Source: Chrysemys picta bellii
Taxonomy: Eukaryota; Chordata; Testudines; Emydidae
Assembly: GCF_011386835.1 (NCBI RefSeq)
Contig: NC_088800.1
Span: 82,648,981-82,712,980 of the forward strand
Reading direction: 5' to 3'
Length of the DNA stretch: 64,000 bases
The notes beneath the pieces are model-generated. The model searched no databases. It saw only the letters and a program-made list of their open reading frames with translations, and was not told the DNA's origin. Position numbers and translations under genes: made by a program. Within the stretch, counting starts at the first letter, position 1, and every line of letters starts with the position of its first letter. Shown one piece after another: positions 34,433 through 45,800 of the stretch.

Positions 34433-37249
34433 TGTTTATTTTACCATTTATAGAAGTGTTCTTGCAAAAAAAAAAAAAGTCCATATGAGGACTCCTTGCC
34501 TTAATAAAATTTGAGATTGTGTTTTTATCTTGGCCTTCATGTTTAATCTCTAATGTCTAAAATCTTAGGAGTTAAATAAATATTTATGACTGGCTGCATT
34601 TCTCACACTTCACTTGAAAATTCTCTTGAAATGATCTACCTCCAAGTGAGCTCCCACAGAGAAGGCAGATGGTGGCTGAGAAGTCAGAAGTAGGCAGAAT
34701 GCCTGCCAACTCCCGTTCCTCCCTGGTAACTTCCATTCATTAGACTCTTTATATTCTTATATTTCATGTGCTGGTAGGACTCCAAGATTCAGCAGCCACA
34801 AGAACAATGGATTTCTTTAGAGGGTGAAGAAACTTTTTCTGGACTGATGGAAATTGTCCCCCCAAGAGACCTCTTTGATGAACAAACTAAAATCTGATCA
34901 GGTAAGTACAAGAACACAAGGACATTACAACTTCTTTGGATCTTAGTTCTTCATGAGCTTATCTTCAAGGTAAAGAGAAGTCACATGATGAGCAGCCTTC
35001 AAAATGTGTGTGAAAGTGAAACCAACAGCTTGACACAATCCCAAAACAGAATTGGCTTTTTCAATCTTCCTTTCCCATATCAGGGTTTAAAACTTGCTAG
35101 ATCTTCGTTGCATGTTGGTCCCACATCAAATATTTAGAATTTACTGGTTTCTTACGTCCCAACTATCTTTTTAAAGTGGCTTCTCAAGATCTGTTCTTCT
35201 GGTTCTATCTCAGTTCAATAGACATTGGTTTTTAAAGATGCCATTTACTCTCTCCTATGATGCACTAATACGCATTCAGATTGGAATAACAGGAAAGTCT
35301 CAGCCATTCTCACTTGAGTTGCTCCTCCCTGTTTTTGCTGAAAGATGCATGGCTGTTCCACATGCATCTCAGCAGATAGTGAGCAGATGACAGGAAGAGC
35401 TAGTGGCAGGTTAAAAAGGACCTGTTTGGGGCTTTTAAGAAAAGCCTGCTCCCCTTAAAGATTTAAAAACATGGTTCTTCAGCTATAAGAGGCTGCAACA
35501 GTCTGAGGGAATGGGGCTATGGCACGATAGCTCTCAAAGCAAAATAATCAAGTCATAGCATTCTTGTGTTCTCTTGATTCAGAAGGAAAGCTGCTGCTGG
35601 ATTATGCAACAAGTGTGATGTCCTCAAATGTAGCTAAGGAATACTGTAGCTGGGGTGCTGTCTTCTGGCATACCAGTGGTATGGACCACTAGTGGTCAGT
35701 AAAGGCTAGGGATAAACATTTTCAAAGACACCTAAGTCCCATTTTCAAAAGGGACTAAAATCACCTCTGAAAATTTTACCCTTAATCCCTTCAACATTCT
35801 GTCAACTTATTTTCTCTTAATATTTATTGTGCTGACACCTTGTCTATCTCATCGGAACAAATAATTCAATCAGTTGGAACCAGAATTCCTCATTATGAGT
35901 TCGATTAGCACTCTGTTACCCTGGCTTTATGGTAGTGTTACTCTATTGACTCCAGAGGAGTTACACCAGCATAAAAGGGGTAATCAGGCCTTATAGGTAG
36001 AGGAAATCTCTCTAAACAGATAAAAACCCTTCAAACCGGTAGAAACTATTTCAGTACAACCACTCTATATTGAGCACCATGCTGTGTCTCTCTCAAATTG
36101 GTGTTCTCTATTTCTAATACTCTATTGATATTTTAAAAAAAATCTTTGAAATGTATATGTGGTTATGGTCTTGGGAGAAAATCTCTAGGGAAGCAATTTA
36201 CTGAAATGCTATACTACTTAAAAATATTTATATATGCTAGGCTGGGATTAGACTTAATTTAGCATTTTCCCCTCCTTTAAACCTCTTTTAATGCTGCATT
36301 GAGCTTCAGATGCAGTAAATTGGTTTTAAAGTTGTAAGAGAAAAAGAAGCCTCTTTTGAAATAGTGACATGAAGATGCAATGAAAAGGAAAAGAGAAACC
36401 TAATTACTCAGTAGTAGAGTCCAGATCATCTAGTTTATATGATGCTGTGATAGAAGAAGAACTCATTCACTCTAGAGGACATTATTTCACATCCTCAATT
36501 CAATAGCCTCTAATTACAGACTGCCTGTCCAGAACTGAAGAAAGAAATTAGGTTCTTGTGTATTCCTCTTTCGTTGAAATTCGTATTTGAAATAGTGATA
36601 TAGCTTCAACCAATAAAATAAAGAGACCAAGAAGATTTTAATAGCCAAAGTGGGAAAATGATGGGGGGAAAACCACTAAAAAGGTGAACTAATATTCAAG
36701 ATGTTCACTTGTATTAGGTTTGTGTCTCTTTGGGCTCACTATCCTCTGATATTTCAGAAAGATTTATTGGCATAAGCCCCAAAAAAGCGTTAATGCTTGA
36801 CTATTCACCAGGTCTGGTGTTGCAGTTAGCCAAGAGACGTGATATTTGGGATACACAATTTATTTTCAGATATTCAGTTTCAGGCTATGGATGGGCCGAA
36901 TTCCAAAGGCCTTACTCCTATTCAGTTGCTCCTTCCTCCACATCTAGTCACATTGACATCACGTTACTGCTTGACATGAGTAAGAATATTAGAACCTGGC
37001 TCTGTGTGATATAGGTGACTAATTAAGGGCCAGCTTCTGATATTCAACATATTTAAGTTGAAAGATTTAAAGGGAACTATTCCTGGAGCAGAGTACGATT
37101 CAATATGAATAAGGGCATCAGAACATTCCTCTTAGGGCTGAATTGTCACTTTGCTCCAAACCCTGAGAAACAGGCTGCATATAGTTGCAGTTCTCTGGAA
37201 AGAGACTAGGGATGACATACGGACTCAGTCTTATGTTCCATTCACAATG
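34433..37249. other. AT-rich unique sequence
   Basis: This is the longest stretch with little recognisable repeat; only a half-palindrome near 35718-35790 stands out. No open frame with family resemblance. It could be intronic or intergenic. Confidence 0.45.
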
Positions 37250-37432
37250 CTATTATGCCTGGAATTGCCATATTGGAGAAGGCCAATGCTCCACATAGTA
37301 TGGTGTCCTGTCACTGACAGCGGTCACTCTCCCCTACTCCAGTGGAAGGTACAAGAAACCTTGCAGCAAAGTTATGGGATAACCTCTGCCCCCAGAGAAA
37401 GTTTTCTCCTAACCCCCTGTAAAATTTTGTAG
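37250..37432 (-). repeat. LINE 3' region fragment
   Basis: gccatattggagaaggccaa tgctccacatagtatggtgt cctgtcactgacagcggtca ... gaaagttttctcctaac resembles a turtle LINE segment I know ('attgctatattggatcaga ... cctgtctccgacagtggcca ... gaaagtttcctcctaa'). Orientation and subfamily are uncertain. Confidence 0.5.
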
Positions 37433-38149
37433 TCTACATCACCAAGTAGTGCCGTTACAGCCTTCCAAGTATGTGAATGATTTTTTGACTCTCGGGAACA
37501 CGTTACGTTGTTAGTTTTGAGTTATGAAAGAGGTACATAGAGGTAGCTTCAGGTCACAGGGAATGGTGCAAGCTACAGGAGAGCTTTCTTTCTGCGTTGG
37601 GCTCTGATTAAGTTATTAAGGAAGAGTTCACGTGTAGGAACCTAGCACTGGTGTTGAGCCAAGATTCTTGGAAGACGGAGTTGCTCACATGCTGTTTGAC
37701 CATTTCATTCCAGGACTGGTACAGGTAAGTAAATTCAGCAAGAGTGCTTCTCCAGAGGCTTAAAGGCAAAATGCAGAAGGTCCCTGGGAGCAGGTGAAGG
37801 AAAAGGCCTGGGGCAGCAGTGTGGGATTGGAGGCCTCGAATGGGCACCTGTTCTCATTTAGTGGTTGAAATTTCTAGGGAGGATGGGAAGAAGCCCTGCT
37901 TTAAGGGACGAGACCAATGCTGAGCCTGAGAAGGGTAATGGGCTTCTGAGGCCTGCAAAATGGTGGTGAAATCCTGGTCTGGAATCTCTGCAGTCCAGGG
38001 GAAGGACCTAGCCAGGGGGAATGTGAAGGATTATTTGTGGAAGCCCTTTGTGTTGGACTTTTATCTGCTGTGGAATGGGAGGACCAATTTGCCAGCATGC
38101 CCTGTTCTGGAGGCAGCCTGATGCTCACCAGGTAAGCCATCCATGTTGC

Positions 38150-38320
38150 ACAGTGACTCTTTCTGTGATGTTGAACCTCTCTGTGCCTTGATTTCTCTGA
38201 ACGGTAAAAGGTGATAATATTTACTTATGTCACAATGCCGTGGGGAGTATTAACAAGCTAATGCTGGCATGGTGCTTTGAGTCAGTAAAGCACAAGAACA
38301 ATTATTATAATGACCTCAGA
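38150..38320 (-). repeat. MIR/CORE-like SINE fragment
   Basis: gtgatgttgaacctctctgt gccttgatttctctgaacgg taaaaggtgataatatttac ... gtggggagtattaa ... ggtgctttgag matches antisense MIR/CORE ('tgcctcagtttccccatctgtaaaatgg'). Confidence 0.55.
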
Positions 38321-38500
38321 TTCTAAAAACACAGGCCAAGACCTTCAGACATGAATAGTGATTGGGGCTGCCTTGGTTTTTGGCTCCTCAACTTTACACC
38401 TATAGGGGCCTTATATTCGGAGAATGGGCGCTCAGCCCTGTCTGCATCTCCTGTTAAAGGTTCAGCATGCAAAAATGGAGGCAACTGCAAATCACTACCC

Positions 38501-38894
38501 CAGGGGTTCTCAAACGTCATTGCACCGCAACCCCGTTCTGACAACAAAAATTACTACATGACCCCAGGAGGGGGGACTGAAGTCGGAGCCTGTCCCAGCC
38601 CCACTTCCTTGGTTGGAGGGCCCAAAGCCCGAGCCCACACCCCACCACCCTGGGCAAAGGTCCCAAAGCCCAAGCCCGAGGGCTTTCGCCCTGGGTGAGG
38701 GGCCTGTAACCTGAGCCCTGCCACCCGGAGCTGAAGCCAAAGCCTGAGCCCTGCCACCCAGGGCAGAAGCCCTCGGGCAGTGGCGCTTGGGCTTCGGCCC
38801 CGGCCCCAGCAAGTCTAACGCCAGCCCTGGCAACCCCATTAAAATGGGGTCACGACCCACTCTGTGGTCCTGATCCATGATTTGAGAACTGCTG
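38501..38894. mobile_element. hAT-like MITE (caggggttctcaaa)
   Basis: Ends caggggttctcaaa and tttgagaactgctg are inverted repeats (12 of 14 bp). They are flanked by cactaccc (38493-38500) and cactaact (38895-38902), 6 of 8 identical. The interior is a degenerate minisatellite of cccaaagcccgagcccac-like units. Internal phrases such as ggggtcacgaccca are typical of this family in turtles. The 394 bp have no coding role. Confidence 0.85.
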
Positions 38895-38914
38895 CACTAA
38901 CTCATCTCTGGTGT

Positions 38915-39390
38915 CAGGGCCGGCTCTAACTTTTTTGCCGCCCTAGGCAAAAAAGAAGACTGCCGCCCCTCCCCCCCCCCCGCGAGCGGCATGCAGCCGA
39001 CGCCCCCCCCAGCGCTGCCGAAATCCCCGCCCCCCCAAGCGCCATGCCGCCCAAAGCCCCGCCCCTCCAGCACCGCGCCAAGCCCCCGCCCCCCTCCGAG
39101 CGCCGAGCCCTGCCCCCCTCCGAGCGCCATGCCGCGCCAGCCCCCGCCCACCCAGCGCCGCCCGAAGTCCCGCCTCCCCGAACACTGCGCTGCCCGAAGT
39201 CCCGCCCCCCTGAGCGCTGTGCCGCCTGAAGCCCCGCCCCCCCCGAGCGCCGTATGCGGAAACAAAAAAAAACCCTCCAGTGCTGCCCCGACGAACCAAA
39301 AAATAAATAAATAAAACCCCGAGCGCCGCCCTGCCCCAAGGTGCCGCCCCAAGCATGTGCTTGGTCGGCTGGTGCCTGGAGCTGGCCCTG
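38915..39390. mobile_element. GC-rich hAT-like element (cagggccggctc)
   Basis: Ends cagggccggctc and gagctggccctg are inverted repeats. The 8-bp target duplication tctggtgt is perfect (38907-38914, 39391-39398). The 476-bp body is a GC-rich tandem array of cgagcgccgtgccgcccaa-like units with C runs. Frames of up to 200 codons on both strands come from this array. It starts only 20 bp after the previous element ends. Confidence 0.93.
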
Positions 39391-39964
39391 TCTGGTGTAG
39401 CTCCATTGCCTTCACTTGGGGATGCTTTGACTCGGAGATGAGTCTTGCCCTCCAGGTTTCCCCATGCTGATGAAGGCAAATGAGTTCTAGTGCGTGCCTT
39501 TGCATAATATGGTACTACACTCAGAATAATGTCATCTACTCCTGACTGAACATGATCATCCTATAGCACAAGTCCTCTCTGTCCATGAACCCCCATTGTC
39601 ACAGGTATCAGACACCTTTCTGAACCTGTCTTGCCTACCTCTGATTTCTCTGTTAGTCACAATGAAAATGTCTTCATTTAGGGGCTCCCACAAACACAAG
39701 ACGCTTAAATTGTTGCGTTTTTGCAACAGGTTTTCTTCCCATCTGCCAACTGATTTTGTGCCAGATCTGGGGGGCGGGAGATCAGAGACTGTATTGTATA
39801 TCTCTGTTCAGTGTTTGAACAATGGTTTTGTTCGGGTTGCTGATGACTTTTCCAGCCAATGTAAATATTTGTTGGTGGCTAACTCTGCCCAGGCACATAA
39901 AAACAAGTAGATTACTTATATGTGACCAGTGTCTCATGTTGGTTGTTAGAAACATATCTTAGAG

Positions 39965-40489
39965 CTGGGGTCTCAAACACGCGGCCCACGGAGTTATTTG
40001 CTGCAGCCGCCAAGCTCCCTGCGCCCCCCAAGTTATTTCCTGCAGCCACCAAGCTCCCCTCCCTCTCCCTCCCCTTCCCCCGCCAGTGCGCCACATCCAC
40101 GCTCCTCTGCCTACCTCCAGGCGCTTCCCGCCACCAAACAGCTGTTTGGCGGAGCTTAGCGCTTTCCAGGAGGGAGGGGGGAGGAGCGGGGAGCCGCGCG
40201 CTCAGGGGAGGAGGCGGAGAAGAGGCGGGGCAGGGGTGGGGATTTGGGGAAGGGGTTGGAATAGGGGCAAGGAGGGGGCGGAGTTGGGGTGGAGACTTTG
40301 GGGAAGGGGTTGGAATGGGGGCAGGGAAGGGGTGGGAAGAGGTGGGGCAGGGGTGGAGCCTCATGGAAGGGGTGGAGTGGGAGTGAGGCCAGGGGCAGTG
40401 GGGGGCAGGGGGGTGTCAGTGATGCAGCCCTCGAGCCCATGTACTAGTCCTCATGTGGCCCTCGTGGTGATTTGAGTTTGAGATCCCTG
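39965..40489. mobile_element. hAT-like element (ctggggtctcaaac)
   Basis: Ends ctggggtctcaaac and gtttgagatccctg are inverted repeats (12 of 14). The target duplication tcttagag is perfect (39957-39964, 40490-40497). Inner arms acgcggcccacggagttatt and atgtggccctcgtggtgatt extend the similarity. The middle has a G-rich minisatellite with units of ggggaaggggttggaat-type. Length 525 bp; apparent frames up to 154 codons are chance. Confidence 0.93.
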
Positions 40490-40497
40490 TCTTAGAG

Positions 40498-40915
40498 GCA
40501 TAGTGTTTAAGGCCAAAAGGAACCACTTGATCGTGTCATCTGACCTCCTGTGTCTCGCAGGCCACCAACTCCATCCAGCCCCTGCACACTAAACCCAACG
40601 ATAGAAATGACACCCACGGAGACTAGTTTAGTATGTGCCACAGGAGGGACTGAGGTTCACCAGGGCTCGAGGCCCCTGCAATGGACAGGAAATAATGACG
40701 TGAGAGAGACCCAGATGATTCTGGCAAGAGACCTGCATCCACAGCCTGCAGAGGAAGGTGGGGAAAACCCCCAATGTCACTGCCAATCTGACCTGGGGGG
40801 AAATTCATTCCTGACCTCCACATATGGCCATCAGTTAGAGCCTGAGCATGTGAGCAAGACCCAGCCAGCCAAGTACCTGAGACAGAGAGTGCTCAGTGCC
40901 ACTTCCTAGCAATGA
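40498..40915 (+). repeat. Interspersed repeat, family uncertain
   Basis: ggccaaaaggaaccacttga, ctgacctcctgtgtctcgca ggccacc, gaggcccctgcaatggacag gaaataatgacg, cagcctgcagaggaaggtgg, caatctgacctggggggaaa ttcattcctgacc. I recall this order from many turtle genomic loci, likely a LINE untranslated region, but cannot name the class with confidence. Confidence 0.55.
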
Positions 40916-40919
40916 CCCA

Positions 40920-42160
40920 CCCCACCCAGTATCCCTGGGTCACAGGCTATAGGGTTGTTAATCTAGAAGGGAAAAATACATGCCTTGATGGGCACTCCTG
41001 AACTCTGGTGTTCCATCTAGTTTAAATGTCTGTTTTCAAACACTACATCTAAAAGTCTCTTTCTTCTGACAGAGGATGCCTGACGCAGATGATGTAAATT
41101 TTGGCTACAAAGCTTGCCCTGGATGCAATATGGCACTAGTCCACCACTGACACGGTCACGGTGTTTTCCTTTTGGAATTGCAGCATTGGCTGCACAAACA
41201 GCAGAGCAGAATCTGCTGTCACTCTTTCAGGGTGAGCTGCCTCTTTGACCTCTGCCTGGTCTCTGAGTGCAAACCCAGCCACTGTTTGGCCTCTTGCAGC
41301 ACCTGCCTCGGGGGTGGAATCTCACAATTCTTCCATTTTTAAACTGGGACCTGGGCACACTGGCCTGTGTATAGCAACTGCCTATCACCTTGCAGGCCTG
41401 ACGGGGTGTCAGGCACCTGTCTTTCTTCTTTTCTGGAACCTGTGACCAGTTGTCTTCTTAAAACAAAATGGTTTGTATTTAGCATTTGGAACAAAGCATT
41501 AGAGAAAAGGGGATTTTAGGATGACAGATGGCCTGCAGACATACTTAGCCTCCTCTAATCGTATGCCTCACTACAAGATAAATTAGAGAGGCTTTCCTTG
41601 TAAATCACAGGAACACAACTGAACCAATTTAAAGGGGTCTATACTTGAACATTAATTCAGATTAAGGTAGGGTGTGAGTTCAAAGAGCAACAGCTGTTTC
41701 TGAATAACTCCATGTGTGGACATGCATATTCTGAAATATGAGTGCCTCTGAAAGTGGATTAAGAGAAACCAGAATAAGGTACTCTTACTCTGAAATGAGT
41801 GTACACAGGTGGAGTTATTCAGGAGTAGCTCCATGTATAGGTAAGCCCTTATGTTCTCCTATTAAGCCAAGATCCTTCTGTGGCTGTGTCTACACTTCAA
41901 GCAGGTGGTATAAATTCCAGCTCAAGGAGACATCCTCGCTCTAGCTCTGATCAAGCTAGTGTACAAAGGATAGAACCTTGCAGGTTGGCTTCCCGGTCCT
42001 GAAATGCCACACAGGCTTCTTGCCACACAACCCCTTTCAAGCTCTTTCCCATGGTCCCTCAAGAGCTTCCACTAGCAAACCACATCCAGCTCTCCCTTAC
42101 TGGAGTGAGCCCAGACCGGATCTTGCCCTTATCACTGGTTTCCCTCCATGCTACAGGGGA
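40920..42160. other. Mostly unique sequence with one partial palindrome
   Basis: At 41668-41846 tgtttctgaataactccatg tg and gtggagttattcaggagtag pair as diverged inverted arms, suggesting an old MITE. No gene recognised. Confidence 0.4.
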
Positions 42161-42164
42161 AACT

Positions 42165-42254
42165 GACTTTATATAGTCCTGCCCCCTTTCCCAGCAGGCC
42201 AAGTGTCCAGCTTGCTGTCACATGGTCCCTGGGAACTACAACTCCCAGAATGCC
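42165..42254 (+). promoter_or_regulatory. TATA-like site and ZNF143-type motif
   Basis: aactacaactcccagaatgc (42234-42253) agrees closely with the ZNF143/THAP11 motif known from vertebrate promoters (ACTACAAYTCCCAGAATGC). An upstream TATA-like ctttatatagtc lies at 42168-42179. No transcript follows that I can see, so this may be part of an unrecognised LTR or repeat. The functional role is inference. Confidence 0.45.
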
Positions 42255-42547
42255 TGTCCTTAAAGGGTTGGACTCAGAACAGTGATGTGCTGTACCTGGG
42301 CCTTCTGTTAAAGAGACAACACACCTGGTGATATGTTGTCAGGACTGGGATTAGAACTGGCTTCCGTGGGGTGGGAGGTGGGGTGCATAAACAGCCAGAC
42401 CAAGCCCCGTTCTCGGCATGTATAGTAATTCTTTGTGTGGGTCATACCCAGCATACCACATGCCTGCACTTTCTTCTAAGGAACCTGAATACAGCAGGGA
42501 CATTATTGCACATGTGATTCAAAGATGGAAACTCTGAGCTCTGCCAG

Positions 42548-42610
42548 GGAGGAGTTTAAACAAATACAGACCTAAATTTGGGGGAGGAGTTTAAACAAAT
42601 ACAGACCTAA
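42548..42610. repeat. Tandem duplication, about 30-bp unit x2
   Basis: gaggagtttaaacaaataca gacctaa occurs twice in direct orientation (about 42548-42575 and 42583-42610), separated by atttggg. No mismatch seen within the shared unit. Confidence 0.85.
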
Positions 42611-42668
42611 GGAACCAGGCCTGTCACCCAGGGATAGTTATTTATATGCCCCAGGAGTTTTGAGTTTA

Positions 42669-42684
42669 TATATATATATATATT
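42669..42684. repeat. (TA)n microsatellite
   Basis: tatatatatatatatat run. Confidence 0.85.
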
Positions 42685-43219
42685 TGTGAGAAACTGATTC
42701 CACTATTCAGTCAGTGCCAGTAGTTAGATTTTTATGGCTTTAGAGGAGAAACTGGTGTGGATTCCCCCACCAAAAGAAAAACCAAAGATGCTTTTTTCTA
42801 TTTCTAATTATTTTGTCTTTCTAAATCTTTCCTTTTGTTATTTAATAGTGTCTCTTTTGACCATCTTTGCCCAAGAAATGATTACAAGCTGGGCATTTTC
42901 TGGTAACAGCGAGGAATAATGAAATTAGAATCTCCCTCACACATCCTGTGTCTGCCTGTAGTAGTTCACTGCCGATAGCAAATGGGACCGCCTCTTTTCA
43001 AAGCCACATAGGGCCAGATGCACTGTGGTCGAACTACAGGAGCTTGAGGAAATGGGCAGATTTAGACATGTCAAACAGGAAGCAGCACTGATCTGAGGAC
43101 TTGAGAAGGTTTCTGGCAGCTGACACGTGGGGTAGGCGACGATCTGGAATCTGGCCTGGAATGAGCCCCATTTCCTGCTCTGAGAAACTCTCAAAAGATC
43201 CTCACCATTATGACCTGTC

Positions 43220-43401
43220 CAGTGCTTAATTTGTGCCAGGGCTTGCCAGGACCGAGCCCCAGCGCCTCTGGGCATGGCAGTTCATAACCCCGGCAACTGT
43301 GAGCTTGGTGCATCAATTATGAAACTAAAAAAATAATTGCTTCAGCCCCGGCACGTAATTGCTTGAGCCCCAGCACCTCTTTCATTACAAATTAAGCACT
43401 G
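43220..43401. mobile_element. hAT-like MITE (cagtgcttaatttgt)
   Basis: Perfect 15-bp TIRs: cagtgcttaatttgt (43220-43234) and acaaattaagcactg (43387-43401). Flanks gacctgtc (43212-43219) and gagctgtc (43402-43409) match at 7 of 8. Internal direct repeats ttgcttcagccccggcac and ttgcttgagccccagcac are visible. Length 182 bp. Confidence 0.9.
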
Positions 43402-43637
43402 GAGCTGTCTTTCAACTGATCAGTCCCGACATGCCTACTAGGCCTGGAAAGAAGAATTTAGAGCCATGTCATCTGACAGCAAATGTCTCGGCTCCCACCA
43501 CACATCATCAAGGGGGACTGAAACAGGGTCCTTCGTCACTAGCCTCTGCCGTGAGAGCTAAAGGAATAATGCCAACTGTTGGCAGCTGCAGCAGGGTCTT
43601 GTCCTTTTTGTGGCCCAGCTTGGAGATGGCTATAGGC

Positions 43638-43969
43638 CAGTGCTTCTCAAAGTCGGGCCGCCGCTTGTTCAGGGAAAGCCTCTGGCGGTCTGGGCCGGTT
43701 TGTTTGCCTGCCGCATCCGCAGGTTTGGCCGATCGCGGCTCCCACTGGCTGCAGTTCGCCGCTCCAGGCCAATGGGGGCTGCGGGAAGCGGCGCGGGCTG
43801 AGGGATGTGCTGGGTGCCCTTCCCGCAGCCCCCATTGGCCTGGAGTGGCGAACTGCAGCCAGTGGGAGCCGCGATCGGCCAAACCTGCGGATGCTGCAGG
43901 TAAACAAACCGGCCCGGACTGCCAGGGGCTTTCCCTGAACAAGTGGCGGACCGGCTTTGAGAAGCACTG
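43638..43969. mobile_element. Palindromic hAT-like MITE (cagtgcttctcaaag)
   Basis: Perfect 15-bp TIRs (43638-43652, 43955-43969). Long inverted arms of roughly 150 bp include gatcgcggctcccactggct and agccagtgggagccgcgatc. Flanks ctataggc (43630-43637) and ctatagaa (43970-43977) match at 6 of 8. GC-rich. Mirror-image frames on both strands (273 and 144 codons) come from the palindrome and are not genes. Confidence 0.92.
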
Positions 43970-43984
43970 CTATAGAACACATGT

Positions 43985-45485
43985 AGCCAGGCTGTTACAC
44001 AAGAAGTGTGTCGGAGGGGGTGGGGAAGAGATCCAGGTAGAAACAGGAGTGTGCAGCGGGGAGGGGGAATGGAAAGGCAGGAGGAGGTATCAGGATGAGA
44101 AGCAGTGTAGGCCAGTGGACTCAGTCACCAGCCTAAGAAACAATAATCAGCCCTGTGGCCTCCAGCAGCTCAGTGGTTAGAAACTCCACCCAGACTAAGG
44201 AATTCTGCAGTTCTCCCTGGTTCCCCTTGCAGTCCTCCACGGCAGTGCCAAGACAGTGTTCTCCCAGCCCTCTCCTGGTCTCAGGCCCCATGGATAAGCC
44301 CCTAGCTGATAATCAATCATCTGACACTGCCCAGCTGGGTCAGATGATGCCCAGCACCCGCTGGCCGGGTCCTTCTCCAGAACAGGGTTGGTTGGTTGCT
44401 CCTGGGAAATGGGGTGTAATGGGGTTACAAAAAGGCAAGGAAGGAGGGTATAGGTTGGGTCTATTGCAGGCTAGCAAAGAGATGACCCAGAAGCTGAGGG
44501 AGAAAAAGAACTTAGGACTCTTTGTCATGCATTAAGGGCCAAGGTAATTAATTTGCTGTACCAATGAAATATCAGCCAATTGGATGCTAAAGCTGGTCAG
44601 AAAATGAAAAGAATGTTTCATAGCAGTTGTACCCGGAAAAAAAATTATATTTGCCTGGAAATCTTTGTAGACACAATTTTTCAACCAGCTCTCCAGGGGG
44701 CCCTAAATGAAAATCCCGGCTCGCACATCCAGGCCTAGGGGCGCAAAACATATGCTGTGTCACAGGGTCCCTCTCTCAGTCGCCTCCTGGGATGAAGTCA
44801 TTCGCTTATCAATCACTGTGTTGACCCCCTACAGGCAATTCTCGCCAGCCCTTCGCAGAGTGGCGGACCTACATTGGTCACCGGATCCTCTGCGAGGATG
44901 GACGCGTTTTCCAGGCGGAAAATAAAATATTGCCTCTGGGAGCAATGTGCTCAAGAGGATGGAACAAATGAATTCATGCACCACTCAGATCGCTGTACAA
45001 CCTCCTGCTTTGATTTTGTTCAGGGTAAGCATAGGGAACAAAGCTATTGCTAACCAAACCTTCTCTCTCTGCACCATCCAACTGCCCGTCACAACAAAAT
45101 AATGTCCACTTACCAGCACTGCAACTGATCAAATGTCTGTAAACAGAGCTGGTTACATTTTCTGGATCAAGCACCAATAATGCTATTAATACTCAGAAAT
45201 GCACTTGACTGTAATAGGGGAAGGGGAACATACTAGAGATATGGAACCTACCGTACAGTACACTACAGTTATTCCCACTTAAGGGGCCAGGATACCGTGT
45301 GTCGTTGCTCGCTGAGTTTCTTACAAATTCTTCTGCTGGGGGACATGATTTTTCTTCTCCCCCCATCCTAGCCACCCACACCAGAAGCCAAAGGGACTCA
45401 GTTCTGCAAAGCAATGGGATCTGCAGAGACCAGCCCAAGCAGCATAGAGCATAGAGGGGTGGGGAGCTTCAAAGGCACAAAAGAC
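43985..45485. other. Unique sequence with a small palindromic repeat
   Basis: At 44593-44696 gctggtcagaaaatgaaaag ... cacaatttttcaaccagctc repeats the inverted termini of the 12164 and 23901 elements in a shorter copy. No gene seen. Confidence 0.45.
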
Positions 45486-45486
45486 A

Positions 45487-45800
45487 GTTAGGTACTTAAT
45501 TCCCATTGACTTCCATTGGTTTATGTATTTAGGTACCTAACTCCCATTGGTTTTTAATGAGAGTTAGGCACCTAAATATCTTTGAGGATCTGGTACCTAA
45601 CTTGTTTTTGTACCTCTATAAATCTACCCCTATTTGTTCTCTGCTCATGACCCAGATTTGCTAGATACTCTCAGGACAGAAATAAGGCACAGGGTAGGGT
45701 CCCCAAAAGCACCTAAAGAAGTTAGGAGCCCATTTACCATGTAAAGTCAATGGGAGCTGGGTGTCTGAATCCCTTAGGCACTTTTGAAAATTTCACCCAC
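45487..45800. repeat. Two adjacent half-palindromic repeats
   Basis: 45487-45605 has gttaggtacttaattcccat and gttaggcacctaaat / aggtacctaactcccattgg. 45690-45800 has ccaaaagcacctaaagaagt tagg and ccttaggcacttttgaaaat. Both belong to the hairpin class seen at 32231-32337. Confidence 0.55.

Noticed and set aside
38897..39505. Long minus-strand frames of up to 202 codons rich in Gly/Ala/Arg
   Set aside because: They lie in the GC-rich array of the 38915-39390 element, with equally long plus-strand frames rich in Pro. No domain and no start context.
38501..40489. CpG island / promoter of a host gene
   Set aside because: The GC-rich tracts coincide base for base with elements bounded by TIRs and target duplications; no adjoining coding exon is visible.
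43359..44180. 273-codon plus-strand frame, the longest in the window
   Set aside because: Its centre is the 43638-43969 palindrome and the antisense strand gives a near-identical peptide. It is a by-product of the inverted repeat.
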